NCBI GenBank assembly: GCA_015680905.1
Contig: CM027379.1
Span: 30,894,501 to 30,958,500, forward strand
DNA: 64,000 bases
Direction of reading: 5' to 3'
DNA from: Coptis chinensis
Taxonomy: Eukaryota > Streptophyta > Magnoliopsida > Ranunculales > Ranunculaceae
The notes under the pieces were generated by a model, which did not search any database, was not told the origin of the DNA, and saw only the letters and a program-made list of their open reading frames with translations. Shown piece after piece: positions 1 through 11,780 of this stretch. Numbering within the stretch: position 1 is the stretch's first letter; each line of letters starts with the position of its first letter. Both the position numbers and the translations under genes were made by a program.

Positions 1-83
1 TGTTACTCGATCCTTAGGATACAACCATATATTTTCACTCAGATAATGATGATCTTGACGTTGAGGCAGTCCTTAACAATGAA

Positions 84-410
84 ATGGATAAGGTCCATTT
101 CTCTACTTTGTTTTCTGCCACTGGTGACATAACCGTGTTGCCAACTTTGTCACTTACCAGAGGAACAATTGATGAAGATGTTGTGGACTATCAACATGAA
201 ACTGTTGCTGAGCAGTCCAAACATGATAATGATGTGGATGATGATGATGATGTTGTGGAGGATGATATGGTCGTTCCTTATGTGTTCAAGATTGAGACTC
301 AAATGGAGGCTCACATGGAAAAAAAAACTGAAGAGACAAGCAAAAGAACTAAGAAGGGAAGAAGGGTTGGTCATGGCAAGAAACAATTGGAAAGGAATGT
401 GATAAGTTGA
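84..410 (+). pseudogene. Acidic ORF upstream of the Ulp1 domain, possibly its 5' exon
   Basis: An open stretch of 108 codons with an Asp/Glu-rich centre (DNDVDDDDDVVEDD) and a basic C-terminus (KRTKKGRRVGHGKK). I recognise no domain. It lies about 450 bp upstream of the Ulp1 domain on the same strand, and the gap holds GT/AG-like junctions, so it could be part of the N-terminal region of the same cargo gene. Plant Ulp1-like transposon genes often have a long, charged, poorly conserved N-terminus. It could also be unrelated. Confidence 0.3.
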
Positions 411-866
411 TCAAGGAAGCTTTGTCTTCAACCTTTATCATGAAAACCACAACCAAAGGCGAGTTGAACATACTCCAGTAATATTGGCGTTAGAGTGCAT
501 AGTTTTCATTCACTGCATGGAAGATAGTGGGTGGATGGTAAGGTAAGTACACAACCACCATGCCTTCATACACTAACTATGAGGTAAGTACGCAACTCAC
601 ATGTACATTTGATTTCCTATTTAATTGGTTGATGTGATTTGTAGGTTATGAGCATATATGTGCAACTGTTGTCCAGGTGGTACACTCAACATTGTAAGGA
701 TAATGACATTCTAGAAAAAGAATCATATACTATCGTTCAGGATGTCTACTTTGTTGTAAGTTATCTCTCATTTCTTGATATTTCGTTTAACAAATTTTAG
801 AATATAATAGTACTCTAGACATTGTTCATGAATTCATGAATGATGACTTTGTTGATGTAGAAATTC

Positions 867-1529
867 ATGTTGAGAGAATATGATATCTTGAAGAAGAAGC
901 TTAAAGAGCCAAGTTTTAGAGCAGCAACACCTGATCAGAGACTAGAAATTTTATCTTATCATCCCTCTGAAGTTGTTATAGAGCACCTAGACCCTTTTGA
1001 AGGAAGAATTAGAAATCAAGCGAAGCTAACCAAAGGCAAAGGTATTATCATTCCACTTCAAGTTCAACATAGTCACTGGATTCTTGAGGTATACAATTAT
1101 TTTGAGGAAAAAATCTACACATATGATTCTCTTGGTGGTAAGAGTGTTGGTAATGAGCAACTAGCATTGGAGTCATGTCTTGCTTATGTGATCAAGTGTG
1201 CTGATCCATATTCAGATCATGATATGAACACCTCTTAGACTCGTGAGTTTGTGCATGTGAACAAACAACCAGATGGGAACAGTTGTGGCCTATTTTGCCT
1301 AGGTTTTCTGGATTGCCTTCTTAGGGGAGTGCCTGACCAAGTTAACAAAAGCGATATGCAGCCCCATCGAATGCGGAAGAGGATTGGAATGGATATCATT
1401 AACTGTGGATTGAATCTAGATAGTGTTTGTAAAAGCCGACAACAGGAATTGGAGAAGCGTTTGGTGGATGCCAGAGAAGCAGCTACCCACCATGGCGTAG
1501 AGGCCATTGAGGTGCACGAAAACAAGTGA
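867..1529 (+). pseudogene. Ulp1-type (C48) cysteine protease domain, one in-frame stop
   Basis: C48 peptidases of the Ulp1 family remove SUMO-like modifiers. The translation shows the catalytic order: His in SHWILEVYN (about 1,075), Asp in YTYDSLGG (about 1,125), then Gln and Cys in QPDGNSCGLF (about 1,266 and 1,284). The reading frame is continuous except for one TAG at 1,236-1,238, which looks like a CAG-to-TAG change, so the product would stop before the catalytic Cys. About 220 codons are visible, which is the size of the protease domain alone. In host Ulp1 genes this domain is the C-terminus of a larger protein. Its position next to a MULE transposase points to transposon cargo rather than a host deSUMOylase. 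Confidence 0.82.
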
Positions 1530-1870
1530 CACAGGCCATAAATTATCAATATTTTGAAATTTTGTTAAACTTGGTTATTTTGCTTGAATTCTGTAACTCC
1601 CATAAGTTGTTGATGGTATCTTAATGGGAGTTTGACTGTTCATGTGTCACATGGCTTGACATTATATGTGTTTAGCTGTGAGGATAAATTTAATGTTTAT
1701 GTAGGATCTTACTTTGCTATATTAATCTTTCTTCATATATGGCTATATTTTGTGTGGAATCCTATGGCAACCAATTATATTATTTTGTTTTGTCTACCTT
1801 GGTAGGTAATTGCTGATGGTAACTTCAATGTAGTATGACCGTTACAACAAATGCTTAAGAATGATGTCAT
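1530..1870. other. Spacer between Ulp1 and zinc-knuckle ORFs
   Basis: AT-rich sequence with no supported ORF. It probably holds the 3' untranslated region of the Ulp1-like gene. Confidence 0.4.
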
Positions 1871-1930
1871 ATTGGCGGGAAACCTTTTAGGCGGGAAAGC
1901 AGTTGGGCAGGAACATGTTGCTATATAAAT
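1871..1930 (+). promoter_or_regulatory. Candidate promoter: E2F-like sites and TATA box
   Basis: ATTGGCGG (1,871-1,878) fits the E2F/DP consensus WTTSSCSS. A second GGCGGGAAA follows about 20 bp on. A TATA box, TATATAAATA, lies at about 1,923. The ATG of the next ORF is at 1,989, about 65 bp after the TATA box, a normal plant spacing. The arrangement would suit S-phase expression, but that is inference from motifs alone. Confidence 0.4.
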
Positions 1931-1988
1931 AGTCAGTCAGACTTGTATTTCATTGGGTATTTCATTTCTATTTTCTGTGTCCAACAAA

Positions 1989-2433
1989 ATGGGTGGGGGA
2001 GAAGGTGAAGGTTCTAGCAGTAATAAGCCAACTGTGGATTTAGCAAGATCAACATAAAATATCAATTGTTTTGGGTGCGGATCAATTGGCCATTGGAAAA
2101 TCAATTGTCCATGGCAAAATATTAATAAGTGTCCAAGATTCTTCAAAACAAATATGCGGTATATAGTCAGTAAAAAGGAATGCAATATGGGGAGACGATA
2201 TCTCTCATGCAGGCTTAAAGCAGCTAATGGTGCAATGGTGCAATGGTTTTCGATGGATTGATCTAGCAGGTAGAGAGACCAAGGATAAACAACATATTGG
2301 AAGTGTAATTGGAAAAGGACCTGTTGAGGACGACCACTTGATGGTCACCATTGATGGTCCAGTTAAAATGAACATCGAAGGCAACGTTCAAAATGTGAGC
2401 GAACTTGTTAAGAAGTTATCTATTAGAGATTAA
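1989..2433 (+). pseudogene. Zinc-knuckle plus GRF-like small protein, broken
   Basis: From ATG 1,989 the frame reads about 22 codons (MGGGEGEGSSSNKPTV...), meets TAA at 2,055-2,057, then continues in the same frame into a clear CCHC knuckle, CFGCGSIGHWKINC. After it come residues resembling a GRF zinc finger (MGRRYLSC, then GFRWID), but GFRWID is in another frame, so there is a frameshift near 2,230. The final open stretch ends at 2,433. GRF fingers bind single-stranded nucleic acid in some host proteins. Short CCHC/GRF proteins are common in plant genomes and are often associated with transposons. It has its own promoter-like upstream region. The knuckle call is firm and the GRF call moderate. 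Confidence 0.55.
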
Positions 2434-2639
2434 GTTCATATATATGTACTTGTTCCTGATATTAATATTACAATAACATGTCAGTACATGTTAGTACATT
2501 GAACAATATGAACCCACAAAAAGATGTATGTAACTGGACCTGGTAATTTTCAAGTAACCAAAATAGCTGACATTGTCTTGCATTCTACCTACCTATTGCA
2601 ACTCATAATCATATAAACTCTTCATATTCAAAATCTGGT

Positions 2640-3911
2640 GGAACTCCAGCTGAAAAATCAATCCATTCTGCATCATTAGTGGCCCTTGTGCACCAAGACC
2701 ACTACAACGAGAACACCTTCTTCTTTGCACTGGAACCCCCTCTCCTTTAGATCACTTTCTTTTCTTTATTGGCCTACCAGGCATGACCTCATCTAAGAGT
2801 GGTTTGACCATGATTCCATCAAAAACCCAAACCCATTGTTCTTTACCTCTTATTATTTTCCACTCTTCTCAATAAGTGTCCATCATAGTTTCTTTTGTGT
2901 ACCAATGCAAGCAATAGTCATATACAGAGAATTTACCGTCATTGATTGCCTTCATAGCATGGCTACAAGGAAGACCAAAATGTTGGAAGAAACCACAAGT
3001 ACATGTCTTGTTAAATAGGTCTACAGTGTCAGTATGATCTATACTTACAATAGAGTAAACATACTCAGTTACCCTCGAAGCTGTGAACGGATTGACTAAC
3101 GTATCTTGAACTGACTATCACATCCTCCCCATATTTGGTCAGTTTGCTCTTAAGCTTTAAAGTCATCACCCTATAGTCATAGATGTGTTTGATTATGTTC
3201 ATCCGAATTCCGTTCATAAGAGATGTTACATGCATTGCTCGGTCTGGCAGTATCATCTTGTTCCAGCTCTCTATGTGATTTGTATAACAAATATTATACC
3301 TTCTCATTGGAGCAAATGCACAGGACCATGACTCTTTTGGAATCTTAACAAGTTTTACGTACCCCTTTAGATCGCTACAAGATATGTAACTCAGGATTCT
3401 AACAAAATCAGCTTTCTCATAAGTCTCAGCCACCCTCTTCACCTTCCCTTTTGTGTCTTCCTTACTGACATTGTTTAAGATGTGTTGTGCACAAAATCAG
3501 TGGGTAGCATTAGGAAGGATTTTAGGCATGGCTTGAAGAATGCTTTGATGCCTATCAAACATAAGCACAAATTTCTGCTCAGTCCAATGACATGGTCTCT
3601 CAACTTCTCCATGAAACCAATCCCAGTGGTCAATATTTTCTTTCGGGACTATGGCAACTGCAATTGGGAAAACATGACTATCACCATCAGCAGCTAGAGC
3701 GGCGAGGATAACTGACTTGTATCTACCTTTCATGAATGTCCCATCAATCATAATCAACTTTTGGAGACATCTTTTGTAAACACGAACAATTACCCCATAA
3801 CACAAGAAAATGCATTCAAACCTGTGCTCTGAAGATGACGACGTCAATAGCTTGGTGTAACAATCTGGATCAACCCTTTTAAGTTATTTGTAGTAATTTG
3901 GCAACATTTGG
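2640..3911 (-). pseudogene. MULE transposase, catalytic and SWIM C-terminal half
   Basis: Minus-strand translation matches MuDR/MULE transposases in order. An NYYK...LKRVDPDCYTKL segment comes first. Next is the first catalytic Asp in LIMIDGTFMKGRYKS, followed by AALAADGDSHVFPIAVAIV, then the second Asp in VLMFDRHQSILQAMP and the HILNNV helix. The SWIM zinc finger CTCGFFQHFGLPCSH lies at about 2,960-3,004, followed by a basic GRPIKKRK tail. Breaks are a TAA near 3,884, a TGA after PNATH near 3,493, and a frameshift between about 3,065 and 3,010. The N-terminal 60-80 residues of this half and the link to the DNA-binding domain are missing because element A abuts at 3,912. It would have cut and pasted the MULE; it is not functional now. 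Confidence 0.88.
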
Positions 3912-6018
3912 TGATAAGAAATAATTTTAATATACTCCCAAAAACAGTAAATTGAAGGTGAAGAAATAGTAGATATTATCAAAATATGAAACTCTCTAAA
4001 TCATGTGAGATAGGGAGGAGTAGTCGTGTTCGCCAAACTCTAGTTGTACAATACTTGGATGCGAGTCTAGATTAGAATTATGCTTTACTAATGAGAATCA
4101 AAACAGTAGATATGAGGTGAAAACAGTGAATTTAAATGATGAATAAAGATATTAGAAGGGGTTTAATCCGCCACGCGATTCGATTGACTAATAGTTAGTA
4201 TCGAATCGCTTGTATTAATCCCTAGTGGAGACCAAGTCCTCTTGGATCAAGGTTTCACTAGCATGAGAGTGTAGCTCCACCACAAATCTCTTTGGTGGTA
4301 GCTCTATACTTTAGTTCTCCGTTATAAGCTCTATATCTAGTTACTCATAACGAAGAACTTGACGTTCTTTTATGCAACACAATAAAACTACTAGCTACTC
4401 ATCCTCACATGGCTTCATAAACCTCCTCTAATGGAGGTTTAGGTTAGTGTCATAGGAATCATTACACTAAAACAATAATAAGGAGCCATAATTGAAAAGA
4501 CAATAATTGAAATTAAACTAAAGCTTTTGATTGATTAGGAATTAATGGTGGCTACTAAATTATTCTAATAATCCTAAAGAAAGTAAAACTACTTAAAACT
4601 AAACTAGACTAATTATTAACTAAAAAGGGGAAGGAGATAAAGTGTTTAACCTTAACCCTCTTTATATAGGAGAGGGTTAGGATTACATTTTCGTGCATGG
4701 TCCAAAAAGGGAGACTTTGGGCCTCTAAAGTGAGCACAAAGTCCATTAGGTTAAGTCTAAAAGTGCCAATTATGTTGGAAATTATTTCAGTGCCCTTTTC
4801 GTCCACTTTTACAGCTCTGATTGGGGCAAGTCCAGGTCCATTGGAAAACTTATTCCATGCCGGTAGTTTTGACATAAAATAGGCCCAATTCCAAGGCCCA
4901 CATCCAAAGATACGACCTGTTAAAGTTCTATTGACTTTTTTTTCCTTTTTTCTAGGGATGTCTAAATGGGTACCTGACCCGGCCCAAACCCGACTTTTCG
5001 GGTTTTGGATGGGTATCAGGTTACCCTAACCCGGACCAATTTTCAGCGGGTCAGGTATTTTGTTGAGAAGTGTGACCAAACCCTACTCTAACCTTATATT
5101 TTGGGTACCCATCGGGCTTGGGTTCGGATAGGATAAAGCCCGGTATAAATGAAGGAAGAAGACAATAAGAAACTTTAGTTGAAATATATATCTATATTTT
5201 ATTCCTTCTTCGGCTATCCACCAATCCTTCAAATAAAATAAAACTTCTAATGAACTTGAAAGTAATTATCACATATACCCGGACATAATTATTTGATATG
5301 ATTTAAAAATAGATAGACTCGGAATGAACTATAGACACATGATCACGTGTAATTACTAAAAAAATTGGAAATCCCGACATAAATTTTTTCATAATCCAAT
5401 ATATTAAATAACTCATCGTTGTAAACATGAATGAGATCATAATCCAAATATTTATCTAACTCATTCTTTTATATGAGATTAGTAGTATGCAATTGAAACC
5501 GGATTTGGGGTTTGATTTTGGTCTTGGTTCAGTTTCGGGGTTTTTAGCCTTTTTAACGGGTTTTGGGCTAAATTTTCGGGTCGGGCTCGGGTCGGTCTGG
5601 GTTTAGAGAGTGTGCCAAACCTTACCCTATGTATTTCGGTTTGGGTTTGGGCTCAGGTTTTGTCAGGTTTGGGCAAATTCGGTGCGGGTATTTTGTTCGG
5701 GTTTTGGGCGGGTTTCAGGTTTCGGGCAAGATGGACATCCCTACCTTTTTCTACCCGAATTGACTTTGACTTCCCAGCTTTGACTAGGCTTGAAAAAGGT
5801 TTTTCTCCATAATTCTCGGGCTTTAAATGTAGAACTTCCTTGGCAATCATCTTGACTCGTTTTCCATGCAAAAGTGCTGCTTTTAGTCACATAATCAACT
5901 CCAAGTCCGAAAATGTACAAAAACACGTAAACAGTACTAACTCTTATTTATTATAAACATAATTGGCCTAAGTAGAGTACTATAAAGTGGTTTAAACTAC
6001 ACTTTTGGGTACTTATCA
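3912..6018 (-). repeat. 3' LTR of element A (with hAT MITE inside)
   Basis: On the minus strand it starts TGATAAGTACCC directly after a polypurine tract and ends CTTATCA at 3,912. Without the 791-bp MITE and its target duplication it is about 1.3 kb, and it matches the solo LTR at 12,482-13,628 along most of its length, including the GTCGTGTTCGCCAAAC stretch near 4,025 and 12,605. The left 50 bp diverge from the solo copy, so the left boundary is slightly less certain than the right. Confidence 0.78.
4953..5743. mobile_element. hAT-type non-autonomous element (MITE) in element A's LTR
   Basis: The ends are inverted repeats, TAGGGATGTC and GACATCCCTA. Flanking 8-mers CTTTTTTC (4,945-4,952) and CCTTTTTC (5,744-5,751) differ at one base and fit the 8-bp target duplication of hAT transposons. 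The solo LTR of the same family at 12,482-13,628 has the empty site (TTTTTCTACCCGGATTG). The element is 791 bp, rich in CGGGT/ACCCG words near both ends, and has no transposase. Short ORFs inside it are chance. Confidence 0.75.
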
Positions 6019-6056
6019 TGCCACCCCCAAATAGTATTTTGCTTGTCCTCAAGCAA
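6019..6056 (-). other. Terminal polypurine tract of element A
   Basis: On the minus strand: CTTGAGGACAAGCAAAA, then ATTTGGGGGTGGCA, directly before TGATAAG of the LTR. Polypurine tracts here prime plus-strand DNA synthesis. The same block precedes the 3' LTR in elements B and C. Confidence 0.8.
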
Positions 6057-6160
6057 AAATGAGAAATAAAAATAGATTAGTGGCAAAAAATGTGGTCCTA
6101 ACTAATCTCGTTTCGCAGAGTGCGCGCGATTGCATTGACCATATGCAATAAGGCCTTAAA

Positions 6161-6181
6161 CCACTAGGAATTCCCTAGTGG
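6161..6181 (-). other. Conserved palindromic hairpin, element A
   Basis: Stem arms CCACTAGG and CCTAGTGG around a GAATT centre, about 140 nt before the 3' LTR. It has counterparts at 44,308-44,328 and 54,735-54,755 at nearly the same distance from their LTRs. Confidence 0.65.
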
Positions 6182-7580
6182 ATGATTTATAGCCTCGTGA
6201 GAGCTTTCCAAAGAACGTACTCACGAACTTCATTTATACTACAATGACTAAGAGATAAAAATAAAATTTCCTAATTAATCTCAGATATCTATACATCTCT
6301 ATAACAATATAATAAGAACAATGCTTCTGAAACCTAAGCTAATACACGCATAATAATCAAATCATCTAAAAATACACATGCATACTATGAACTATGTTAT
6401 GAAATGCAATTGTAGGTCCGTTTCTGAAACTTTTGGAATAGTATCCTTAAGTAGGTCCTCACAATTTGTCAAGACAAAAATACTCTGATTTTTCCACTCA
6501 AGTTAGTTCACTCCAGTGTGTAGTGGGTACACGTTTTCTCACAATCTCAATGACGTCTAAAAAAGTTGAGGTCGATCAATCACATCTACCACTTACTATC
6601 ACACCAAATTAATCCTAATTGAGCTAGATGTCTTTATTAGGTGATACGGGGCAGAGGTGATGGTTTAAAAAGAAACGGAATGAATATTCAAATAAACAAG
6701 TCTAAGATAATAGGGTCTTCAATTACATGTAACTAGAGAAAACCTTGTTCTTATTTTGCTTCTACACTTACTTAGTTTCCATCCTTAGCTTTTTTATTTT
6801 GGCTTTTTGACTCATTTTATTCTATTTTTCGAGTTTTTATTTTATTTCTATTTCTATTTTTCTTTTCTTTGGATGGAAACTTCTTTTCCTTTTATTTTCT
6901 GAAGCAACTAACTAATTTTTAGTTTTCCACAGGTCTTTCTCTTTATTTTCCTTACTCATCCTATTTCTCAGACTCATTCAAAGATGGGTAGGTTTATTTT
7001 TATTTTTATTGGTTTAAAAGATGGGTAAAGGATTTGTGGTTGCGAAAAGGCTAATAAAAGGCTCTTTGGGGTGACTAGCGGATAATTATTTATAGGTATG
7101 AATTTTTAGCTATATCGATCCAAAGAGAGCCTAAATTCTCACTTAGGATATGGTATGGTAATCAAGCAAGTGGATGTGTGATTTCTCTACTCATATTATA
7201 TGTCTTATTTGTGTCATCACTTAGATACTCAGTCATATGAGGCTTTTAGCCTAGAATCTCACAGGATATGTAAAATTAAGTTGTCTAACCTAGGTCTCAG
7301 AAAAATATTGTCAAGTACACTCATACATGCTCATGCAAGATGTTAATGAAAAGATGCAATTATTATTACCTACGTATTAATCTAAGTTTCTAAAAACTGC
7401 GCTTAATTCTATTGCAACTTGAGATTTCTAGACTAATATCATCATGGAAAAGGAAATAATATCATTATATATCCTAAGTGCATAGTATAAACTATTTTTA
7501 TGATTTTTCTATTTTTATACGATAATTAATACATAATATACAACCTAATATGTGCTTAAATATTTACATCGTGTTTCTAT
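6182..7580 (-). other. Conserved 3' noncoding region, element A
   Basis: About 1.4 kb with no supported ORF, colinear with 42,981-44,307 (B) and 53,366-54,734 (C). Shared blocks include the GTAGTATAAATGAAGTT stretch, the block around CGTGTACCCAC...CACACTGGAGT, the AGCTCAATTAGGA block and the TCCAAAGA(G)AG...CTAAATTCTC block. Function unknown; candidates are packaging, RNA stability or transcript ending. Confidence 0.6.
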
Positions 7581-7620
7581 ACCACCCCCAAACAGAATCA
7601 TGTTTTGTCCCCAAAGTATG
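7581..7620 (-). other. Internal PPT-like motif, element A
   Basis: On the minus strand: CTTTGGGGACAAAAC, a 12-nt gap, then GTTTGGGGGTGGTATAGAAAC. It repeats the design of the terminal tract about 1.56 kb upstream of the 3' LTR. Matching motifs are at 42,946-42,980 and 53,321-53,365. Confidence 0.6.
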
Positions 7621-7849
7621 GAATGAAAATAAAGGATAGAGAATGCCATAAAAACGTGCTTGTAAATGGGAGCACCTATAAAAGAAAGTTAAACAATACA
7701 AATATAAAGAATTAAAATGCAGACGCAACTCCTATATTCCATCCATTATGGATATAACAGTAATTAAAAATCGCTTGGGACATAAGCGGACTCTAACAGA
7801 AAATTATAAATATTACCATATATAGGTTTTTTTTTTTTTTTTTTTCTAA
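7621..7849. other. ORF-B 3' flank
   Basis: AT-rich, includes a T-run near 7,828-7,845. No feature recognised. Confidence 0.4.
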
Positions 7850-8773
7850 TCATGCATTTTCCTCCGGTTGCTCCTTACTTGTGAAATGAGGCTCCTTTAA
7901 GTCTTGCATATCTATGACTACTTTCCATGCCTTCATCCTGTTTTCATCTACCCTAGCCAACCTATTTAGTGAAATTTGGTCGGACGGGGTGCATGGGACT
8001 ATTAGGTGAGGTTATAGGTGCCAGCCAGGCCAAACCATAGCACGTAAAGAACGGACTATTGCATTGGTCGTGCGCATTATATCAACCTTGCTGACCCAAT
8101 CAGTGAAACGTGTACAAAATTCAAGGAAAAAGAATAGGATAATACGTGTGGTTGTGACTGGCATAAGAAGGTACTAATGCCTAACAGTATGTGCTCTTGC
8201 AAGGCCATCCACTATGGTTCTGGATATATCATAATACCAATGCCCTTTGGCTAAAGCAAAGAATGCGTTGCATGCGCGGGAATCCGCGGATTTGAAGTGC
8301 CAATCTCCAAGGACATTAAGCTTAAGGAAAAGCATAGCAAGGCCCGTATTGAGGGCCATGCTTCCTAAAGATACATTATGTTGGCCTTGGTGTTCTACTC
8401 GAAATATACCAGCACCATATGTCTCGTGGAAGTTTAACCAGTCATAATTGTTGTCATTATCAACTATATAATCAATGTGGGTATGTTGGGCAGTGGTTGG
8501 AATTCCTAATGAAAAAGCAATTAAGTACTTAGTCAATTCAAATGGTTTTTTGTCTGACATGACTCTGAGGGCTTGTTCTCCATGGGAGCGGTCAAAGAAG
8601 GTAATATGCTCATAAAAATATTTAGTAAGTGCAGGAGAATAAGTTTGATCATGTCTTACCAGTAGGGTCTCCCATTCATGCTCTAATATCATATCATCAA
8701 AGTATGCACCGTACTTATCATTGAGAAATAGGTCGTCAAAAGATTGTTCCGATATAATTTTTGGAATAGACAT
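7850..8773 (-). pseudogene. Element A ORF-B: second accessory ORF after pol
   Basis: From ATG 8,773 (MSIPKIISEQSF) the frame runs 307 codons to TGA at 7,850-7,852 with only two in-frame stops (TAG 8,174-8,176; TAA near 8,016). It has no frameshift, so it is unusually well preserved for this window. The N-terminal part has the layout W-E-T-L-L ... YSPALTKYFYEH ... SLGIP seen in the Athila accessory ORF (ORF-A). The middle MALNTGLAMLFLKLNVLGDWHF is hydrophobic but broken by charges, so I do not call it a membrane segment. It resembles the ORF at 41,744-42,697 of element B (EQSF start, MNMGTAMLFVLLNIMGDWHF, FS/TxWV-KVD near the C-terminus). I know no function; it looks like a diverged paralogue of ORF-A. 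Confidence 0.65.
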
Positions 8774-9980
8774 AGCAAACAAGTAATGAATAGAAGTAAT
8801 GGAAATTAGAAAAGTGGAACCTGGAAATCCGAGCCTACTGTGTGGCGGTGAGGAGCTTTAGCTTTAAGATATAGTTTTGGTGGCGGTGTGCTTGGTAAGA
8901 AGAATGTCGATGAGGTTTATCTGGAGCGGTGTGCTTTTAAGTTTGCTCTTATGTGAGGCGTGTGCTTGCTCTGAGATGCAGCGATGTGTTTAGGGTTTTC
9001 AGTTATGGAACTACATGCTTAGAGATTGTTTTTATAGTGTTTGGTTGCGTAGTCTAAAACCGGATTGTTGCTAAAATAAAAGATGTGAAAAAACATATTT
9101 TTAGAATAGTTTCCTACACAAGAATTCTATTTCAGTTTTTAGAATTTCTATATATGATTAGCTTTCAAAATTCCCTGAAATTTTGACATTCCATGAAATT
9201 TTAGGTTCCTAAATACATTATGGATCTCAATTGAATAAAACAAGGCCCATGGGTTGCATAAAATAGGTTTCTATTTTAGATTAACTTATGAAATTCCGCA
9301 AAACTTTGGAATTCCTCAAAATATCAGGTACCTAATTACATTATGGTCCCAATTAAATTAAACAGGGCCCAAGGGTTCATATATTTTGGCCAAAAACTTA
9401 TATAAATGTGATTAATGCATGCAATTTCATACGTTCACATATATTAAAATATACCATCCCCAAACAATTTGAAAGGGTTCATGATATTGATCAATTAAAT
9501 TACCTAAACATGCTGAATATCAACATAAAAATTATATGGTAAAGAATATGTGATTAATCATGCATTTAATTTAACAATACGTGCATAGATAAATAATCAC
9601 ATAAATAAATAAATACTAACTACTTAACTAAAAATGAAATTAACAATTAATTAAACTAAAGTACTAAAATTAAAACAATTACGGAAATTAAATAGTTATT
9701 ACAAAACAAAAAATAAATTCTAATCAATTCATCACAACAAATCAAAAATAAATAAGCTATCCCTGGGAAGAAGATGGTCCAAAACTATCAGCAGGACGAC
9801 GACGACGACGCTCACGTCTCGAGTAAAAAAAAAAGGCGAACCTCCTAACTAGGGCAGACGTCTCAAGACCTCGGCCTGAAAAGCTGCCTGCGCCTCTTCC
9901 ATATTCTCTATAGAATTAAGCATGTCGGCGTGGTTATCAGCTATGGTTCGAACATTATGATATAAGATGCGTTGATCACA
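8774..9980 (-). other. Spacer between ORF-A and ORF-B with TATA-like and PPT-like motifs
   Basis: No coding sequence. On the minus strand GTTTGGGGATGG lies at 9,453-9,465, after the end of ORF-A. A TATA-like ACTATAAAAAC lies near 9,030, some 250 bp before the ORF-B ATG. A GACGAC repeat is at about 9,797-9,811. The layout suggests that ORF-B could have its own transcript; that is inference. Confidence 0.4.
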
Positions 9981-10869
9981 TTATATGGAACCCTGACGCT
10001 TCTGTATCAATCCAAAGAGTGTAGTTAGGTTTCGCTGATGATCATAAAGAGTACGCATCCTGCTATGGAGTAGTGAAAAACGTTCAAAATCAGAAGAAGC
10101 ACGATCCATAACATTCTCAACAAAACAAACAGGATATTCATCCTCATCCTCATCCTGATCTATCCCATCGGCTCTCTCTTCAGGCAATGTCCAATCCTTT
10201 GGACACACTCACTATACGCCTTTGCGTTCAAGTGAAGCTTAAGATGAGTCCTATGTGACTCAGGCATGCAACCCCAAATAACATAATCTTAGTAACTAAA
10301 ATAGGGAGAGGTGTAGTAGTAAGGCCTACAGCCATAAGCTCATCACGCAGAAAATCAATGAGGCAAAAACCATACCTCCTGTTCTGCAAAACCCAAAGAA
10401 CGTGCAGGAATGAAAAGCTGATGTCACTCGGCTTTGAAGTGCTACAGATGTTCTTGCCTAGCCACTGTGTCATAGCCAGCTGATTAATCGTAAGCGACTG
10501 CTGCCTGGCACAGTGAGAACGATCATTATATCGACCCTCAAATAGCGTCTTTAGCATCAGTTGATGCACTCCATCAAACTGGGATTGTTGTAAGGTCAGG
10601 GTGACCTATTTCGCTGGTATCCCAGTGATGGTAGCGAGCAAATCATGAGTCACATCCATGTGAACTCTGTCCAAATCCACAAATATTCTCCCTAAAGGAA
10701 GTATCCTCTTATTCCGATAAAAACGCAACACCAAATCCTCATGGTAGTACTCCTCGGTAGAGTACAACATTCTATCCCACCCTCTAGCATGCATCTCCGT
10801 ACCATAGAATGACTTGAATATCTCCGCATTAAATGCAAATTCTGGTCAGATTTTTACTGGTCGGGCCAT
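9981..10869 (-). pseudogene. Element A ORF-A: Athila env-like/plant-transposon accessory ORF
   Basis: Starts ATG 10,869 (MARPVKI). The frame contains a stop seven codons in and a TAG at 10,606-10,608 but otherwise stays open to about 10,228, then shifts frame for the last 75 codons (10,208-9,981). Landmarks are GWDRML...YHEDLVLRFYRN, ITGIP, WLGKNI, SFLHVLWVLQ and LPILVT. This is the pattern of the third ORF of Athila/Calypso retrotransposons, often called env-like or putative plant transposon protein. The C-terminal part is acidic (DQDEDEDEY) and then helical. About 296 residues originally. No envelope-type signal peptide or membrane anchor is evident, so the env label rests on position only. 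Confidence 0.7.
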
Positions 10870-11780
10870 TGTATGGTTGAAACTTGAATACGAGTAGGGG
10901 TTTAAGTAGGGGATGATGGTGGGAAGGTGCTGTAAAAATTGGGAGAAGGTCTGTTTCGATGGAGGCGCGGTGCCTGATTGGATTCAGTTTTGGATAGACG
11001 CGATGCACACTTGGATCGATTTAGATTAGATTGTATTTTGTTTGTGAAGATGAAGAAGTTGAGCCGATGTTGGACTTTAAATGGGATGGTCATTGGGGTA
11101 TAAATATTGTGGGTTGGGTGGAAAGATGAATTTTGGCTCAAGCCCAAATATTTTCAATAATACCCATCCTGTCATGCTGCCTCGTAAACTTAAAACTAAG
11201 ATTTTCGATTCGTTAGTAGTCCGATTTTTGCGAATGAGCTATGAAAATAATCAGCATTAAAAATGCTATCTAATGATCTAAGAAAAACTCAAATCTAATT
11301 GTGGGTGACAAATGATATGGTGGAAGAACGCCTCAAAATGTGTAAATGGCATAAGTTATATATGAGGGCGATTGAAAATCTAGAAAACTAGATTGTGTCA
11401 CACGAATCTATACAACTTAAAAGCAGCATAAACAAAGATAGGAAATTAAGAGAACAAGGTGGGGTGATTACCCACCCCCAAACAAAATTTTAGAATAGGA
11501 TGAAAAAAGTTTTATCTTGGTGAAAAAGAAAGTCTTTTAAAGTCAGATATCCTAGACTTTCTAATCTATCTAATATTTATGGGTTTTATATTTTCTAATT
11601 TTTATGGAAATGATTTTTGAAAAATACAATAATAAAGCAAGTACAAATATAAATCACTCCATAGAGAAGCACTACTTAAAATAAATGAGCAAAAGTGCAA
11701 GAAAAGAATGAGTGAATTACATGAACATGGACTAAAGATCTGGCACTTACAAACACATTCTGAAAGGAGGGTCTGGCTAC
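10870..11780 (-). other. Spacer between pol and ORF-A, element A
   Basis: No supported gene. A PPT-like GTTTGGGGGTGGG lies at 11,472-11,484 (minus), after pol and before ORF-A. Short ORFs in this stretch have no recognisable content. Confidence 0.4.

Noticed and set aside
4697..4882. Antisense ORFs with FSSTFT.LIG and AG.FDI in LTRs (also 14,805-14,993 minus)
   Set aside because: They lie opposite a DNA-level conserved LTR block, and the shared residues are explained by that block. No start or codon pattern supports a protein.
5612..5926. ORFs on both strands around 5.6-5.9 kb
   Set aside because: They lie across the hAT MITE right end and LTR sequence, and the Gly/Phe-rich residues reflect CGGGT repeats.
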